Shown: one piece after another, positions 1 through 9,485 of the stretch
Numbering within the stretch: the first letter of the stretch is position 1
Layout: the number at the start of each line of letters is the position of its first letter
Assembly (NCBI GenBank): GCA_902510415.1
Contig: CABXBH010000002.1
Coordinates: 38,471-102,470, forward strand
DNA: 64,000 bases
Source of the DNA: an uncultured Bacteroidota bacterium
GTDB lineage: Bacteria; Bacteroidota; Bacteroidia; Flavobacteriales; Flavobacteriaceae
Reading direction: 5' to 3'
The notes under the pieces: model-generated
What the model saw: the letters and a program-made list of their open reading frames with translations, nothing else
What the model was told of the DNA's origin: nothing
Databases searched by the model: none
Program-made: the position numbers and the translations under genes

Positions 1-86
1 AAAATAAATTAAGAATTGAAATATCCGATAATGTCGGAAACACCAAAGTCTTGAATAAAGTATTTTTTAGAGAAATTAAAAAATGA
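1..86 (+). CDS. 3' end of an upstream gene, possibly an M23-family metallopeptidase (partial)
   Basis: Only the last 27 codons are in the window, in the frame that ends at the TGA at 84-86. The tail reads NKLRIEISDNVGNT and ends FFREIKK. The stop overlaps the ATG of the TonB-dependent receptor as ATGA, so the two genes are probably in one transcript and translationally coupled. The ISDNVGN pattern resembles the beta-strand tail that follows the peptidase domain in some flavobacterial M23 endopeptidases. That identity is an inference from a short tail. The existence of a coding sequence ending here is much better supported than its function. Confidence 0.5.
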   Translation, partial: NKLRIEISDNVGNTKVLNKVFFREIKK

Positions 87-2527
87 GAAAAATTATATTG
101 TTTTTGATTTATATGCTTTTTCAAACATCTTATTCACAAGATGCAATAATAACTGGTTTAATTTTAAATGAACAAAATTTTCCAATTAAAGATGTTAATA
201 TTCAATATGGTAATAATGGAACAATAAGTGATGTCAATGGCTACTATAGTTTAACAGTGAATTCTGGTCAAAAAATTGAAATTACTTTCACACATATTAA
301 TCATAAAAAACTCAAAATCTTTATTGAACTATCAAAAAATGAAATATTGGAATTCAATCCTGTATTAAACACACAGTTTGAACAAATTTCAGAGGTGATA
401 TTAAATTCAACAAAAAGAAAAGAATTAAAATCTATTCAAAATATTTCACCTGAAAAATTAAGAGACATTAAAGGAATACAACCTGGAATTGAAAACATTT
501 TAAAAACTCTACCTGGAGTTAGTATTAATAATGAAATGAGTACTCAATACTCTGTTAGAGGTGGAAATTTTGATGAAAATCTTGTTTATGTTAACGGAAT
601 AGAAATATATCGACCATTTTTAATCCGCTCTGGACAACAGGAAGGACTTAGTTTCATAAACTCTGATATGATAAAGAATATCAAATTTTCTTCTGGTGGG
701 TTTGAAGCAATTTATGGAGATAAAATGTCATCTGTTCTTGATATTCAATACAAGAAGCCAGCATCGAACAAATATAAATTTAATAGTAGTTTATTAGGAG
801 GAAGTATTACTGCTGAAAATATTTCAAAAAATAAACTGATATCTAACATCTTTGGAATCAGATTTAGAGACAATAGTTTATTAGTAAATTCAAAAGAGAC
901 AAAAACTACTTTTAATCCTTCTTTTTTTGATATACAGAACCATTTGAGCTTGGACATCTCATCTAATCTTAAGTTGTCGAGTATTTTTAATTACTCTCTT
1001 AATAAATACAATTTTAAACCAATTAATAGACAAACTAATTTCGGTACTCTAGATGATCCGCTAGCCCTTATTATTTTTTATGATGGTGAAGAGAAAGATA
1101 GATATGCTACATTTTTCAATTCAATTTCATTAGAATATTCACCAAATCAGCGAGACACATATTCTTTAAATAGCTCTTATTACAGTACTGTTGAAAAAGA
1201 ATATTTTGATATTCTAGCTCAATATAATTTAGCTGAAGTAAATAGCAATATTGGAAGTGAAGATTTAGGAGAGATAGAATTTAGTCAAGGAGTTGGGAGT
1301 CAATTAAATCATGCTAGAAATGATTTAAATGCACAAATTTTTAATATTGAGTCAAAAATTAAATTAATTAGAAATAAAAACGAACTAAACTTCTCCCTAA
1401 AATTATCATCAGAAAAAATTAATGACAGAATAGTTGAATGGGAAGTTATTGACTCGGCAGGATACCTAATAGACCCCCCTTTTTTAACAGATATTTCTGA
1501 ACAACCATATGAGTCTAATGAAGGTCCAATAGTCCCCTTCCAAAACTTAAGATCTACTACTGAATCTAAAATAAATAGAATTCAATTATATAGTCAATGG
1601 GAAAATGAAAGTTATATAAATGACAATAAAATATACTATAATTTAGGTTTGAGATTACATAACTGGTCTATTGATTCTAATGATAATTTAATAGTTGATA
1701 ATAAGAGTAAGACTGTAATTAGTCCAAGGATTCAGTTAGGATTTGTACCAAATTGGAATCCTAAAATGATATTTAACTTAAAGTATGGCATATATCATCA
1801 GCCACCCTTCTACAAAGAACTCAGAAATTACTTGGGTCTGATAAACCCTGATTTAAAAGCACAAAAATCTACGCATTATGTATTATCAAATGAATATAAA
1901 TTTGATTTATGGAATAGACCTTTTAGGTTAAATTCAGAATTATATTATAAAGATTTAGAAAATATAAATCCATATACTCTGGATAATGTAAGAATTAGAT
2001 ACATGGCTGAAAATAATGCTTTTGGATATGCATATGGATTAGATGTTAGATTAAATGGTGAGTTTGTAAAAGGTACTGAATCTTGGTTTAGCTTTGGATA
2101 TTTAAAAACTGAGGAGAATATCGATAATAGAGGTTATATTTCAAGACCTACTGATCAGAGACTAAAATTTGGTATTCTTTTTCAAGATTATGTTCCTAAT
2201 ATGCCAAATCTAAAAATGTATATTAATTTAATATATAATACTGGATTACCAGGTGGTTCACCAAGCTATGCGGATTCTTATCAATATCAAAATCGTTTAC
2301 CAGATTATAAGAGAGCTGATATTGGGATTATGTATTTAATAAAAGATGCTAAAAAGCTATTTAAAATTGATGAACTTTCTGTTGGATTAGAAATATTTAA
2401 TATGTTTAATATTCAAAACACAATTACTAATACATGGGTGAGAGATGTCTATTCAAAAAGACAATACAGTATTCCTAACTACTTAACTCCAAGAATATTT
2501 AATCTTAACATGGATATTAAATTTTAA
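83..2527 (+). CDS. TonB-dependent outer-membrane receptor with carboxypeptidase-like N-terminal domain
   Basis: This is an outer-membrane active transporter driven by the TonB-ExbB-ExbD complex. Residues 1-19 form a signal peptide ending SYSQ. Residues about 20-105 form a carboxypeptidase-regulatory-like beta-sandwich (SDVNGYYSL). The plug lies at about 115-225 and includes YSVRGGNFDENLVYVNG. The rest is the barrel, rich in alternating aromatic and polar residues and ending in Phe (NMDIKF), as expected for barrel assembly. The length of 814 residues is normal for the family. There is no SusD partner next to it, so it is not an obvious glycan-locus SusC, and the ligand cannot be read from the sequence. 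Its stop shares a TTAA with the convergent cysteine desulfurase. Confidence 0.93.
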   Translation: MRKIILFLIYMLFQTSYSQDAIITGLILNEQNFPIKDVNIQYGNNGTISDVNGYYSLTVNSGQKIEITFTHINHKKLKIFIELSKNEILEFNPVLNTQFEQISEVILNSTKRKELKSIQNISPEKLRDIKGIQPGIENILKTLPGVSINNEMSTQYSVRGGNFDENLVYVNGIEIYRPFLIRSGQQEGLSFINSDMIKNIKFSSGGFEAIYGDKMSSVLDIQYKKPASNKYKFNSSLLGGSITAENISKNKLISNIFGIRFRDNSLLVNSKETKTTFNPSFFDIQNHLSLDISSNLKLSSIFNYSLNKYNFKPINRQTNFGTLDDPLALIIFYDGEEKDRYATFFNSISLEYSPNQRDTYSLNSSYYSTVEKEYFDILAQYNLAEVNSNIGSEDLGEIEFSQGVGSQLNHARNDLNAQIFNIESKIKLIRNKNELNFSLKLSSEKINDRIVEWEVIDSAGYLIDPPFLTDISEQPYESNEGPIVPFQNLRSTTESKINRIQLYSQWENESYINDNKIYYNLGLRLHNWSIDSNDNLIVDNKSKTVISPRIQLGFVPNWNPKMIFNLKYGIYHQPPFYKELRNYLGLINPDLKAQKSTHYVLSNEYKFDLWNRPFRLNSELYYKDLENINPYTLDNVRIRYMAENNAFGYAYGLDVRLNGEFVKGTESWFSFGYLKTEENIDNRGYISRPTDQRLKFGILFQDYVPNMPNLKMYINLIYNTGLPGGSPSYADSYQYQNRLPDYKRADIGIMYLIKDAKKLFKIDELSVGLEIFNMFNIQNTITNTWVRDVYSKRQYSIPNYLTPRIFNLNMDIKF

Positions 2528-3669
2528 TTTGCTAATTCGTTAATTTGACTGATTACAAAGTCTATTTCATCTTTTGTATTATATATACTAAAAGAAAATC
2601 TTAAAGATACTTTATCATTATCTATATTATCTTGAATTTCCCTGAGAACATGAGAGCCTGTTTCACTTCCACTCTGACATGCACTTCCCTTGGAGCATGC
2701 AATACCCTTCATATCTAACTTAAACATGAATAACCCCCCTGTTTTACGTTTAACAGGAAGTAAGACGTTAACTAGAGTATATGTAGAACTAGTTAGATCA
2801 GCTGAATTTCCGTTAAACTTTACATTTTTAATTTTATTTTCTATCTCATCAATAAAATAAGTTTTTAAACCAGTTATATATTTTTTTTCAGCTGCTAAAT
2901 TCTTAATTGAAATTTTAAGTGCTTCCGACATACCAACAATGTTGTGTACAGATTCCGTACCAGCTCGAAGTCCTTTCTCTTGCATTCCACCTGTAATATA
3001 CGGTCCTAAATTTGAGTTTTGTCTTACAAAAGCAAATCCTACTCCTTTTGGGCCATGAAATTTGTGAGCACTAGCAACAAAAAAATCAACTTTAATTTTT
3101 TCAAAATCTAAATCATAATGACCAACAGATTGAACTGTATCACTATGAAATAGAGCATCATAAGTTTTACAAATATCTGCTACAGCATTGATATCAGTTA
3201 TATTTCCAATTTCATTATTAATATGCATTAGACTTACGAGAGTTTTATCAGTTGTTTCTTTTAATATATACTTTAAATCGTCAAGATTAATATCACCATT
3301 TTCAAAAACTTCAACATAAGAAACTTTAATGTTTTTAGATAATAATAGATTGTCAATTGTATGAGTTACTGCATGATGTTCTATTTTAGAAGATACTATA
3401 TGAGTGACTCCTAGATTATTTACACAATTTCTAATTATCATATTATCACCTTCTGTACCACCAGATGTAAAAATAATCTCAGAAGATTTTACATTTAATA
3501 TATCAGCAATTTCTTTTCTTGATAATTCAACTAAAGCTTTTGATGACCTCCCATAACTATGTGTAGATGAAGGATTTCCGTATTCATTTTGAATAACTAA
3601 AGAAATAGAATCAGCAACTTCTTTTCTTACCTTTGTAGTAGCGGCATTATCTAAATATATTGTTGACAT
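2524..3669 (-). CDS. Cysteine desulfurase (NifS/IscS-type, class V aminotransferase)
   Basis: This PLP enzyme takes sulfur from cysteine to form alanine and an enzyme persulfide for Fe-S cluster or thionucleoside synthesis. Visible features are the N-terminal YLDNAATT, the stacking His99 (EHHAV), the Schiff-base Lys203 in SAHKFHGPKGVGF, and the catalytic Cys331 in GSACQSGSETGSH. The 381 residues match IscS/NifS length. There is no iscU, sufBCD or other cluster gene beside it, so its sulfur acceptor is unknown. It lies 33 bases downstream of the aminotransferase gene on the same strand and probably shares its transcript. ATG start. Its stop overlaps that of the TonB-dependent receptor. Confidence 0.93.
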   Translation of the reverse strand: MSTIYLDNAATTKVRKEVADSISLVIQNEYGNPSSTHSYGRSSKALVELSRKEIADILNVKSSEIIFTSGGTEGDNMIIRNCVNNLGVTHIVSSKIEHHAVTHTIDNLLLSKNIKVSYVEVFENGDINLDDLKYILKETTDKTLVSLMHINNEIGNITDINAVADICKTYDALFHSDTVQSVGHYDLDFEKIKVDFFVASAHKFHGPKGVGFAFVRQNSNLGPYITGGMQEKGLRAGTESVHNIVGMSEALKISIKNLAAEKKYITGLKTYFIDEIENKIKNVKFNGNSADLTSSTYTLVNVLLPVKRKTGGLFMFKLDMKGIACSKGSACQSGSETGSHVLREIQDNIDNDKVSLRFSFSIYNTKDEIDFVISQINELAN

Positions 3670-3702
3670 AAAATACGGTTAGTATCACTAATTTATTAAT
3701 TA

Positions 3703-4926
3703 TTACTCAAATTCTTTAAGAGATTTAATAATTATATCAATGCAGTGGTTTAAATCCAATTTGTTAATAATTAACGGAGGAGCAAATCTTATAATATTTC
3801 CATGAGTAGGTTTTGCAAGTAATCCGTTTTCAGCCATTTTCAAACACATATTCCAAGCAATATCACTGTTCTCTTCGTCTTTTATAACAATTGCATTTAA
3901 CAAACCTTTTCCTCTTATTTTTTCTACAATATTACTTTTATCTATGTATAATTGAAGTTTTTCTCTAAAAATTACACCCATTTTTTCAGCATTTAAATCT
4001 AATTTTTCATCCTTAATTACATTTAGTGCTGCTATCGCAACCTTGCAAGCAACAGGGTTACCTCCAAAAGTTGAACCATGTTCACCAGGCTGAATTGTTA
4101 ACATTACTTCGTTAGATGCTAATATTGCAGAAACTGGAAAAACTCCTCCTGAAAGAGCTTTTCCAAGAATTAAAATATCTGGCTTAAAACCATGATGATC
4201 ACAGCAAATCATTTTTCCAGTTCTACCAATGCCAGTTTGAACCTCATCTGCTATGAATAATACATTTGATTCTTTACACAATTCGTATGCATCTTTTAGG
4301 TAATTATCATCAGGCACAACTACCCCTGCCTCACCCTGAATAGGTTCAACCATAAAAGCAGCTACATTCGGGTCTTTTAAGGACTCCTTAAGAGCATCTA
4401 AATCGTTGTACGGGATGATTTCATAGCCCGGCATAAATGGACCAAAACCTTTAGTACTAGTTGGGTCGGTAGATGATGATATTGCCCCAAGTGTTCTACC
4501 CCAAAAATTACCTTCAACAAATATGATTTTTGCAGAATTATTAGGTATCTTTTTTACTTCATACGCCCATTTCCTAGCTAATTTAACCGCAGTTTCACCA
4601 CCTTCTACTCCTGTGTTCATCGGCAAAACCTTATCATAACCAAAGAATTTAGTTATAAACTGCTCATAGTGACCTAAAACATTATTATGAAAAGCTCTTG
4701 AAGTTAATGTCAATTGTTGTGACTGATTTATCAATGCCGAAACTATTTTCGGATGACAATGCCCTTGATTAACCGCAGAGTATGCAGATAAAAAATCATA
4801 ATATTTTTCCCCTTCTACATCCCACAAAAAAACACCCTCACCCCTTTCTAAAACAACAGGCAAAGGATGATAATTATGTGCACCAAATTCATATTCTAAA
4901 TCAATAATATTTTTAGACGTTAACAT
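3703..4926 (-). CDS. rocD: Ornithine--oxo-acid aminotransferase
   Basis: This PLP enzyme converts ornithine and 2-oxoglutarate to glutamate semialdehyde and glutamate, linking arginine or ornithine breakdown to proline and glutamate. The N-terminus ([19 protein letters not shown]) is characteristic of ornithine aminotransferase. The cofactor-binding Asp227 is in [12 protein letters not shown], the Schiff-base Lys256 is in LGKALSGG, and the active-site loop [11 protein letters not shown] is present. The length of 407 residues is typical. A perfect -7 box lies about 34 bases upstream. It is the first gene of a likely two-gene unit with cysteine desulfurase. Confidence 0.93.
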   Translation of the reverse strand: MLTSKNIIDLEYEFGAHNYHPLPVVLERGEGVFLWDVEGEKYYDFLSAYSAVNQGHCHPKIVSALINQSQQLTLTSRAFHNNVLGHYEQFITKFFGYDKVLPMNTGVEGGETAVKLARKWAYEVKKIPNNSAKIIFVEGNFWGRTLGAISSSTDPTSTKGFGPFMPGYEIIPYNDLDALKESLKDPNVAAFMVEPIQGEAGVVVPDDNYLKDAYELCKESNVLFIADEVQTGIGRTGKMICCDHHGFKPDILILGKALSGGVFPVSAILASNEVMLTIQPGEHGSTFGGNPVACKVAIAALNVIKDEKLDLNAEKMGVIFREKLQLYIDKSNIVEKIRGKGLLNAIVIKDEENSDIAWNMCLKMAENGLLAKPTHGNIIRFAPPLIINKLDLNHCIDIIIKSLKEFE

Positions 4927-4959
4927 TCTTTTATAATTTTTATAAGTTTTATTTTAGCT

Positions 4960-4967
4960 CAAATTTA
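4960..4967 (-). promoter_or_regulatory. Promoter -7 box for rocD
   Basis: On the minus strand this reads TAAATTTG, a perfect match to the Bacteroidota -7 element TAnnTTTG. It ends 34 bases before the rocD ATG. No clear -33 TTG is present at the usual distance. Confidence 0.5.
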
Positions 4968-4999
4968 TGAATTATATTTTGTAATACTTTATCTATATT

Positions 5000-6403
5000 T
5001 TGGGAAGAAGAAAAAAAAATATTGTTTTAGAAAAGATTAAACTTACCGGAGCTGGATCATTAGGAAAAGTGATTGCTAAATCATCTGGTGAAAAGATAAT
5101 TTTTACCAAAAATGGAGTACCTGGAGATATAGTTGATATCAGAGTTAAAAGGAAAAGAAAATCTTATATTGAAGGAGATATAATTAAAATACATAAACAT
5201 TCAACTAAGAGAGACAAACCAAAATGTTCTCATTTTGAACTTTGCGGGGGTTGTAGCTGGCAAAATATGAAGTATGAAAATCAGATTATATATAAAGAAA
5301 ATGAGGTTTTAGAAAATTTTAAGAGAATCTCTAAAATTATTCCTGAAAAAAAATTACCCATTATTAAATCTGATAAAAAATATTATTACAGAAACAAGAT
5401 GGAGTTTTCTTTTAGTAATTCAAGATGGATAACTAAACAAGAGATAAACTCAAAAGAAGAAATTATTGATAAAAATGCGTTAGGCTTTCACAAATCAGGA
5501 ATGTGGAGTAAAGTTATAGATATCGATAAATGTTTTTTACAAACTAACATTTCAAACAAAATAAGAAACTTTATTAAGCATAAAGCCCTGGAATTAAATT
5601 TAAAGTTCTTTGATTTGGTAAAGCAAAACGGCGATTTAAGAAATTTGATGATTAGAACAACAACCACAAAAGAAATAATGGTTTTGATACAATTCTTTAA
5701 TTATTCGAAAAATGCTAAAAACTTATTGATGTCATTAAAGCAAAATTTTAATGAAATCACATCAATAATGTATGTTATTAACAAAAAAAGAAATGATACA
5801 ATATATGATTTAAAACCACTCTGTTTTAGCGGAAATACTTTCATTGAAGAAAAAATTGATGGACTTTCATTTAGAATTTCAGCTAAATCTTTTTTTCAAA
5901 CAAATTCATTCCAAACAAACAAGCTTTATAACATAGTTAAAAGACTTGCAAAACTAAAAGAAAATGATGTAGTATATGACCTTTATTGTGGAACCGGAAC
6001 GATTTCTTTATTTCTTTCTAAAAATGTTAAGAAAATAATAGGAATAGAGACTGTTGAAGAAGCTGTATCTTCTGCAAAATCTAATGCTAAAATTAACAAC
6101 ATTTCTAATTGTGAATTTATTTGTGGTGATGTAAAAGATATTATAAATAAACCCATAAAAGGATATGAACATCCCGATATAATTATTGTTGACCCTCCTA
6201 GAAACGGATTAGAAAAATCTGTTATTGAATCAATTACAAAGCTTTCTCCTAAGAAAATAATTTATGTTAGCTGCAATAGTTCAACTCAAGCAAGAGATAT
6301 TAATGAGTTTAAAAATTTGTATAAATTAAAAGTATCTCAAGCAATTGATATGTTCCCTCAGACTTATCATGTTGAAAATGTTGTACTTTTAGATAAAATT
6401 TAG
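5000..6403 (+). CDS. rlmD: 23S rRNA (uracil-5)-methyltransferase, RlmD/RumA family
   Basis: This enzyme methylates C5 of a uridine in 23S rRNA (position 1939 in E. coli numbering) using SAM. An N-terminal TRAM domain (about 8-65) is followed by cysteines for a 4Fe-4S cluster (Cys76, Cys82, Cys85 in CGGCSWQ, and Cys178). The SAM motif DLYCGTGTISLFLS lies at about 327, DPPRNG follows, and the catalytic Cys425 is in YVSCNSSTQARD. The 467 residues fit the family. The start is TTG: an in-frame TAA lies at 4982-4984 and no ATG fits the family's N-terminus. The two short genes that follow are almost contiguous. TrmA-type target differences cannot be excluded from sequence alone. Confidence 0.9.
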   Translation: MGRRKKNIVLEKIKLTGAGSLGKVIAKSSGEKIIFTKNGVPGDIVDIRVKRKRKSYIEGDIIKIHKHSTKRDKPKCSHFELCGGCSWQNMKYENQIIYKENEVLENFKRISKIIPEKKLPIIKSDKKYYYRNKMEFSFSNSRWITKQEINSKEEIIDKNALGFHKSGMWSKVIDIDKCFLQTNISNKIRNFIKHKALELNLKFFDLVKQNGDLRNLMIRTTTTKEIMVLIQFFNYSKNAKNLLMSLKQNFNEITSIMYVINKKRNDTIYDLKPLCFSGNTFIEEKIDGLSFRISAKSFFQTNSFQTNKLYNIVKRLAKLKENDVVYDLYCGTGTISLFLSKNVKKIIGIETVEEAVSSAKSNAKINNISNCEFICGDVKDIINKPIKGYEHPDIIIVDPPRNGLEKSVIESITKLSPKKIIYVSCNSSTQARDINEFKNLYKLKVSQAIDMFPQTYHVENVVLLDKI

Positions 6404-6405
6404 AG

Positions 6406-6903
6406 ATGAATAAGTGTTATTGGATATTCCCTTTATTATTAACATTACTTTATTGTGAAAGTGATGACATTTGCCCTGAAACAACCCCTACCACACCTAG
6501 AATAATAATAACATTTTATGATATTAATAACCCAGACGAAAAAAAGACAGTAGAAAGTCTTGCAGTTTATGCAATAAAAAACAACCAAATGAATATCATT
6601 AACGATATTTACGGAATTAATACAGATTCAATCGCAATTCCCTTAAGAGATGATGAGGCATTTTCAAATTTCAAATTTTATAAGGATTTTGACGATTTAG
6701 ACGGTAATCCAAGCGGAATTGAAGATAACATATATATTGATTATGAAATAAGCAGCATATTTATTTCTAGGGCTTGTGGATTCATAAACAATTACAACCT
6801 ATTGAACTTCTTACAACAAGATACAGGGTGGATTTTAGATAACCTCATTTTAACTGACTCAATAACTAACGAAAATCAAGCACATGTTAAGATTCTACAT
6901 TAG
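6406..6903 (+). CDS. DUF6452-family envelope protein, probable lipoprotein
   Basis: This protein of 165 residues has a short hydrophobic N-terminus ending in Cys17 (LLYC), a relaxed Bacteroidota lipobox. The segment DDICPETTPTTPRIIITFYD is what I recognise as the DUF6452 signature. No enzymatic motif is visible and the function is unknown. The gene begins two bases after the rlmD stop and overlaps the next gene by 20 bases. From memory the rlmD-DUF6452-DUF6048 order recurs in flavobacteria, which suggests a conserved operon and perhaps a shared envelope role for the two small proteins. Confidence 0.7.
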   Translation: MNKCYWIFPLLLTLLYCESDDICPETTPTTPRIIITFYDINNPDEKKTVESLAVYAIKNNQMNIINDIYGINTDSIAIPLRDDEAFSNFKFYKDFDDLDGNPSGIEDNIYIDYEISSIFISRACGFINNYNLLNFLQQDTGWILDNLILTDSITNENQAHVKILH

Positions 6904-7561
6904 TTTATTTTTCTTATTTGTAGTCTCAATTGGTTATGCTAAAACCCAAAATAACGACACTATAGAGAAATTTGGCATAAGAGCCGGTGTTGACTTAAAT
7001 AAAATAATTAAATCCGCTACAAGTGAAGATTATAAGGGCTTATCTATTAATGCTGATATTCGAATTAAGGAGTCATTATATATTTTTTCTGAATTAGGAA
7101 ATGAAGAAAAAAAAATAAACACCTATTACCTAAATTCTAATATAAAGGGCACTTATTTAAAAGTTGGTCTAAATTTTAAATTAAATAATGATATAAGATC
7201 TGAAAATATTGTTTACTCTGGTTTTAACATTGGCTACAGTAACTTTGAACAAACAATAAATAACTTTACAATATATAACACGAATAGCTCTACATGGGGA
7301 GAAGCAACAAGTTATGATTCTATAGCTTTATCAAAATTAAACGCATTATGGTTTGAATTTGTTTTTGGCTTGAAAACTGAAATTTTCAACAATCTTTTTC
7401 TAGGATTTGAATTACAACTAAAGAGTGTTGTAAAACAGAAAATTAAAAATGATATTTCTAATTTTTACATTCCTGGATTTAATCGAACTTATGATAGCTC
7501 AAAACTCGGAGCAGGTTTTAACTATACTATTTCCTATTTAATTCCTGTAGTTAAAAAATAA
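6884..7561 (+). CDS. DUF6048-like outer-membrane beta-barrel protein
   Basis: This protein of 225 residues has an N-terminal signal peptide (SLFFLFVVSIGYA, cleavage near residue 20). Alternating beta-strands follow, such as FGIRAGVDLNKII, YLKVGLNFKL and FNYTISYLIPVV, as in small outer-membrane barrels. Its place directly after the DUF6452 gene supports assignment to DUF6048. It overlaps that gene by 20 bases, so translation is probably coupled. It converges on the RNA methyltransferase gene with two bases between the stop codons. Function unknown; membership of the wider porin-like fold group is the safest statement. Confidence 0.6.
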   Translation: MLRFYISLFFLFVVSIGYAKTQNNDTIEKFGIRAGVDLNKIIKSATSEDYKGLSINADIRIKESLYIFSELGNEEKKINTYYLNSNIKGTYLKVGLNFKLNNDIRSENIVYSGFNIGYSNFEQTINNFTIYNTNSSTWGEATSYDSIALSKLNALWFEFVFGLKTEIFNNLFLGFELQLKSVVKQKIKNDISNFYIPGFNRTYDSSKLGAGFNYTISYLIPVVKK

Positions 7562-7563
7562 CA

Positions 7564-8718
7564 TCAGTTCTTTGTTTTCTTGCTACCAGGATAAATTTTA
7601 TAATTTAAAAGTCTAGATTCTAAATTAGCATTAAACAATTTTATTTTTTTATCCGACCTTAAACCTATGGATTTGATAGCCTCTAGATTAGCTGTAATTA
7701 TCCACACATCAGAAAATTGATAATTATTTTTCAAAGTGTCACCAATTTGCCCGTATAGAACTTTTACATCACTTGAAATCCTCTTATCATAAGGTGGGTT
7801 AATAATCATATGTAAATGGTCACTATCAACTTTTTTAGATTTTAAAAAATCCTTTTTAATAACCTCAATATCAATATCTAAATCACTTATTTCAATGTTT
7901 TTTTCAGCCTTTTTTATCATTGTAGTTGATATATCAAAACCATATAATTTATAATTAAAATCGACTTCTTTATCTCTTACTGAATCTTCTATTTTTTCAA
8001 ATAAAGCATCATCCCAATCTTTCCATTTTTCAAAAGCGAAGGAAAGTCTATTTAAATTAGGTGCGATGTTTTTAGCTATCATAGCGGCTTCAATAAGAAT
8101 AGTCCCAGTACCACACATAGGGTCTAATAAATCAGACTCTTTATCCCAATTAGACATCAGGACAATCCCAGCTGCTAACACCTCATTTAATGGTGCGGCA
8201 GAATTATATTTTTTATAACCTCTTTTATGTAAAGACTCCCCTGAACTATCTAAAGATATAGTACAATAATTTTTATTAATATGGATTTCAATTCTTAACT
8301 CGGGATTAAAAGAATTTATACTAGGTCTCCCATTATATTTATCTCTAAATCTATCTACGATTGCATCTTTAGCTTTTAAGGAAGTATATTTAGAGTTATT
8401 AAAAATCTTTGAATGAAAAACTACTGAATTTATAAGAAAGGAAGAAGTGTAATCTATAAAATTTTCCCATTGAATCTTATAAATCTTTTGATAATACTCA
8501 TCAATATCTTTAAATTTAAACTCGGCTATTGGTTTTAAAATTTTTAAAGCAGTTCTTAAACTTAAATTAGACTTATACATAAAACCTTTATCCCCATAAA
8601 AACTCACATTTCTTAAACCTTTTTTTATTTTTTGAGCACCTAACTTTAATAACTCTTCTGATAAAACATCCTCAAATCCATAAAATGTTTTCGCAATCAT
8701 TTTAAAATTCTCATCCAT
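7564..8718 (-). CDS. THUMP-domain class I SAM-dependent RNA methyltransferase (RlmL N-half-like)
   Basis: Likely an m2G methyltransferase acting on 23S rRNA, related to the N-terminal half of E. coli RlmKL. The N-terminal ferredoxin-like/THUMP region (about 1-160) is followed by a Rossmann methyltransferase with LLDPMCGTGTILIEAA for SAM binding and the catalytic NPPYDKR, typical of N2-guanine methyltransferases. The start was set at the ATG giving MDENFKMIAKTFYG, which matches the family N-terminus. A TTG two codons upstream is less likely. It follows the DUF4294 gene closely on the same strand. The exact target base is inferred from the family. Confidence 0.85.
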   Translation of the reverse strand: MDENFKMIAKTFYGFEDVLSEELLKLGAQKIKKGLRNVSFYGDKGFMYKSNLSLRTALKILKPIAEFKFKDIDEYYQKIYKIQWENFIDYTSSFLINSVVFHSKIFNNSKYTSLKAKDAIVDRFRDKYNGRPSINSFNPELRIEIHINKNYCTISLDSSGESLHKRGYKKYNSAAPLNEVLAAGIVLMSNWDKESDLLDPMCGTGTILIEAAMIAKNIAPNLNRLSFAFEKWKDWDDALFEKIEDSVRDKEVDFNYKLYGFDISTTMIKKAEKNIEISDLDIDIEVIKKDFLKSKKVDSDHLHMIINPPYDKRISSDVKVLYGQIGDTLKNNYQFSDVWIITANLEAIKSIGLRSDKKIKLFNANLESRLLNYKIYPGSKKTKN

Positions 8719-8729
8719 TGTCAACTTTT

Positions 8730-9392
8730 TTATTTTTTTTCAGCCCAAATATTTTTTAATTCAAATAAATCATATGAAATATATGGCTTGTTATATTCTA
8801 TAACTTTGTCTCTTATCCCGCGCTGCAATATATCCTCTATATAGTAATCAGTAATATCATTTTCCGGGTTAAATTCTATTTTTAAATTCATATTAAAAAA
8901 CTTTGCTGTAGTATTATATATGAATGCTCTAATCCCGTTTCGTAATCTTTTTATTAAATTATAAGTTGATATACCTGTTTGCCTATGAATTAACTTTATT
9001 AATATTTGACCTTCAGACTGAGTTAATTTACTCAACTCAGGTGTTAATTCATTTTCTAAAAATTTCTGCACCATTTTAGTGTATCTTTTTCTCTGCCTCT
9101 TAGTTTTTATACTTAACAATCTTTCATTAAGACTATTTAATCTGTTAGATGCCATTACAGAATAAGGATAAACTTTTATTGTTTTCCGTTTTAAAATTAA
9201 ATATTTTCTTATTTCTTCTGAATTTTTAAACGGCCTTTTAGGTAATAACAAAACCTCATTTAAACTAATTGACCCCCTAACTATAGTATCACCTGATATC
9301 TTTATATAATCTGATATTGAATCATTTACTGTATTTTGTGAGTAAATAATTGCAGGTAATAATAAAATAATATAGTATAGAGTTAGTTTCAA
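8730..9392 (-). CDS. DUF4294-domain secreted protein
   Basis: This protein of 220 residues has a signal peptide (LYYIILLLPAIIYSQ) and a DUF4294 domain at about 60-190. The domain is recognised from LKRKTIKVYPYSVMA, a basic helix rich in Arg and Lys, and ILIKLIHRQTGISTYNLIK. It is a periplasmic or surface protein of unknown function found widely in Bacteroidota. The start is TTG, because no ATG lies near and the TTG gives a complete signal peptide. It sits 11 bases upstream of the RNA methyltransferase gene and probably shares its transcript. I find no clear promoter in the 93-base AT-rich gap before it. Confidence 0.75.
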   Translation of the reverse strand: MKLTLYYIILLLPAIIYSQNTVNDSISDYIKISGDTIVRGSISLNEVLLLPKRPFKNSEEIRKYLILKRKTIKVYPYSVMASNRLNSLNERLLSIKTKRQRKRYTKMVQKFLENELTPELSKLTQSEGQILIKLIHRQTGISTYNLIKRLRNGIRAFIYNTTAKFFNMNLKIEFNPENDITDYYIEDILQRGIRDKVIEYNKPYISYDLFELKNIWAEKK

Positions 9393-9485
9393 TTAAAAAA
9401 AATATTTAATAATTGATAAAATTATATATAATAAATAAGGAAATCATTATTATTTTTACATATATAAAATATAAAATCAAAAGAC

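Noticed and set aside
83..2527. SusC of a polysaccharide-utilisation locus
   Set aside because: There is no SusD-like or glycoside hydrolase gene beside it.
4994..5002. TATATTTTG at the rlmD start, resembling a -7 box
   Set aside because: It has one base too many between TA and TTTG and overlaps the start codon, so it cannot drive that gene.
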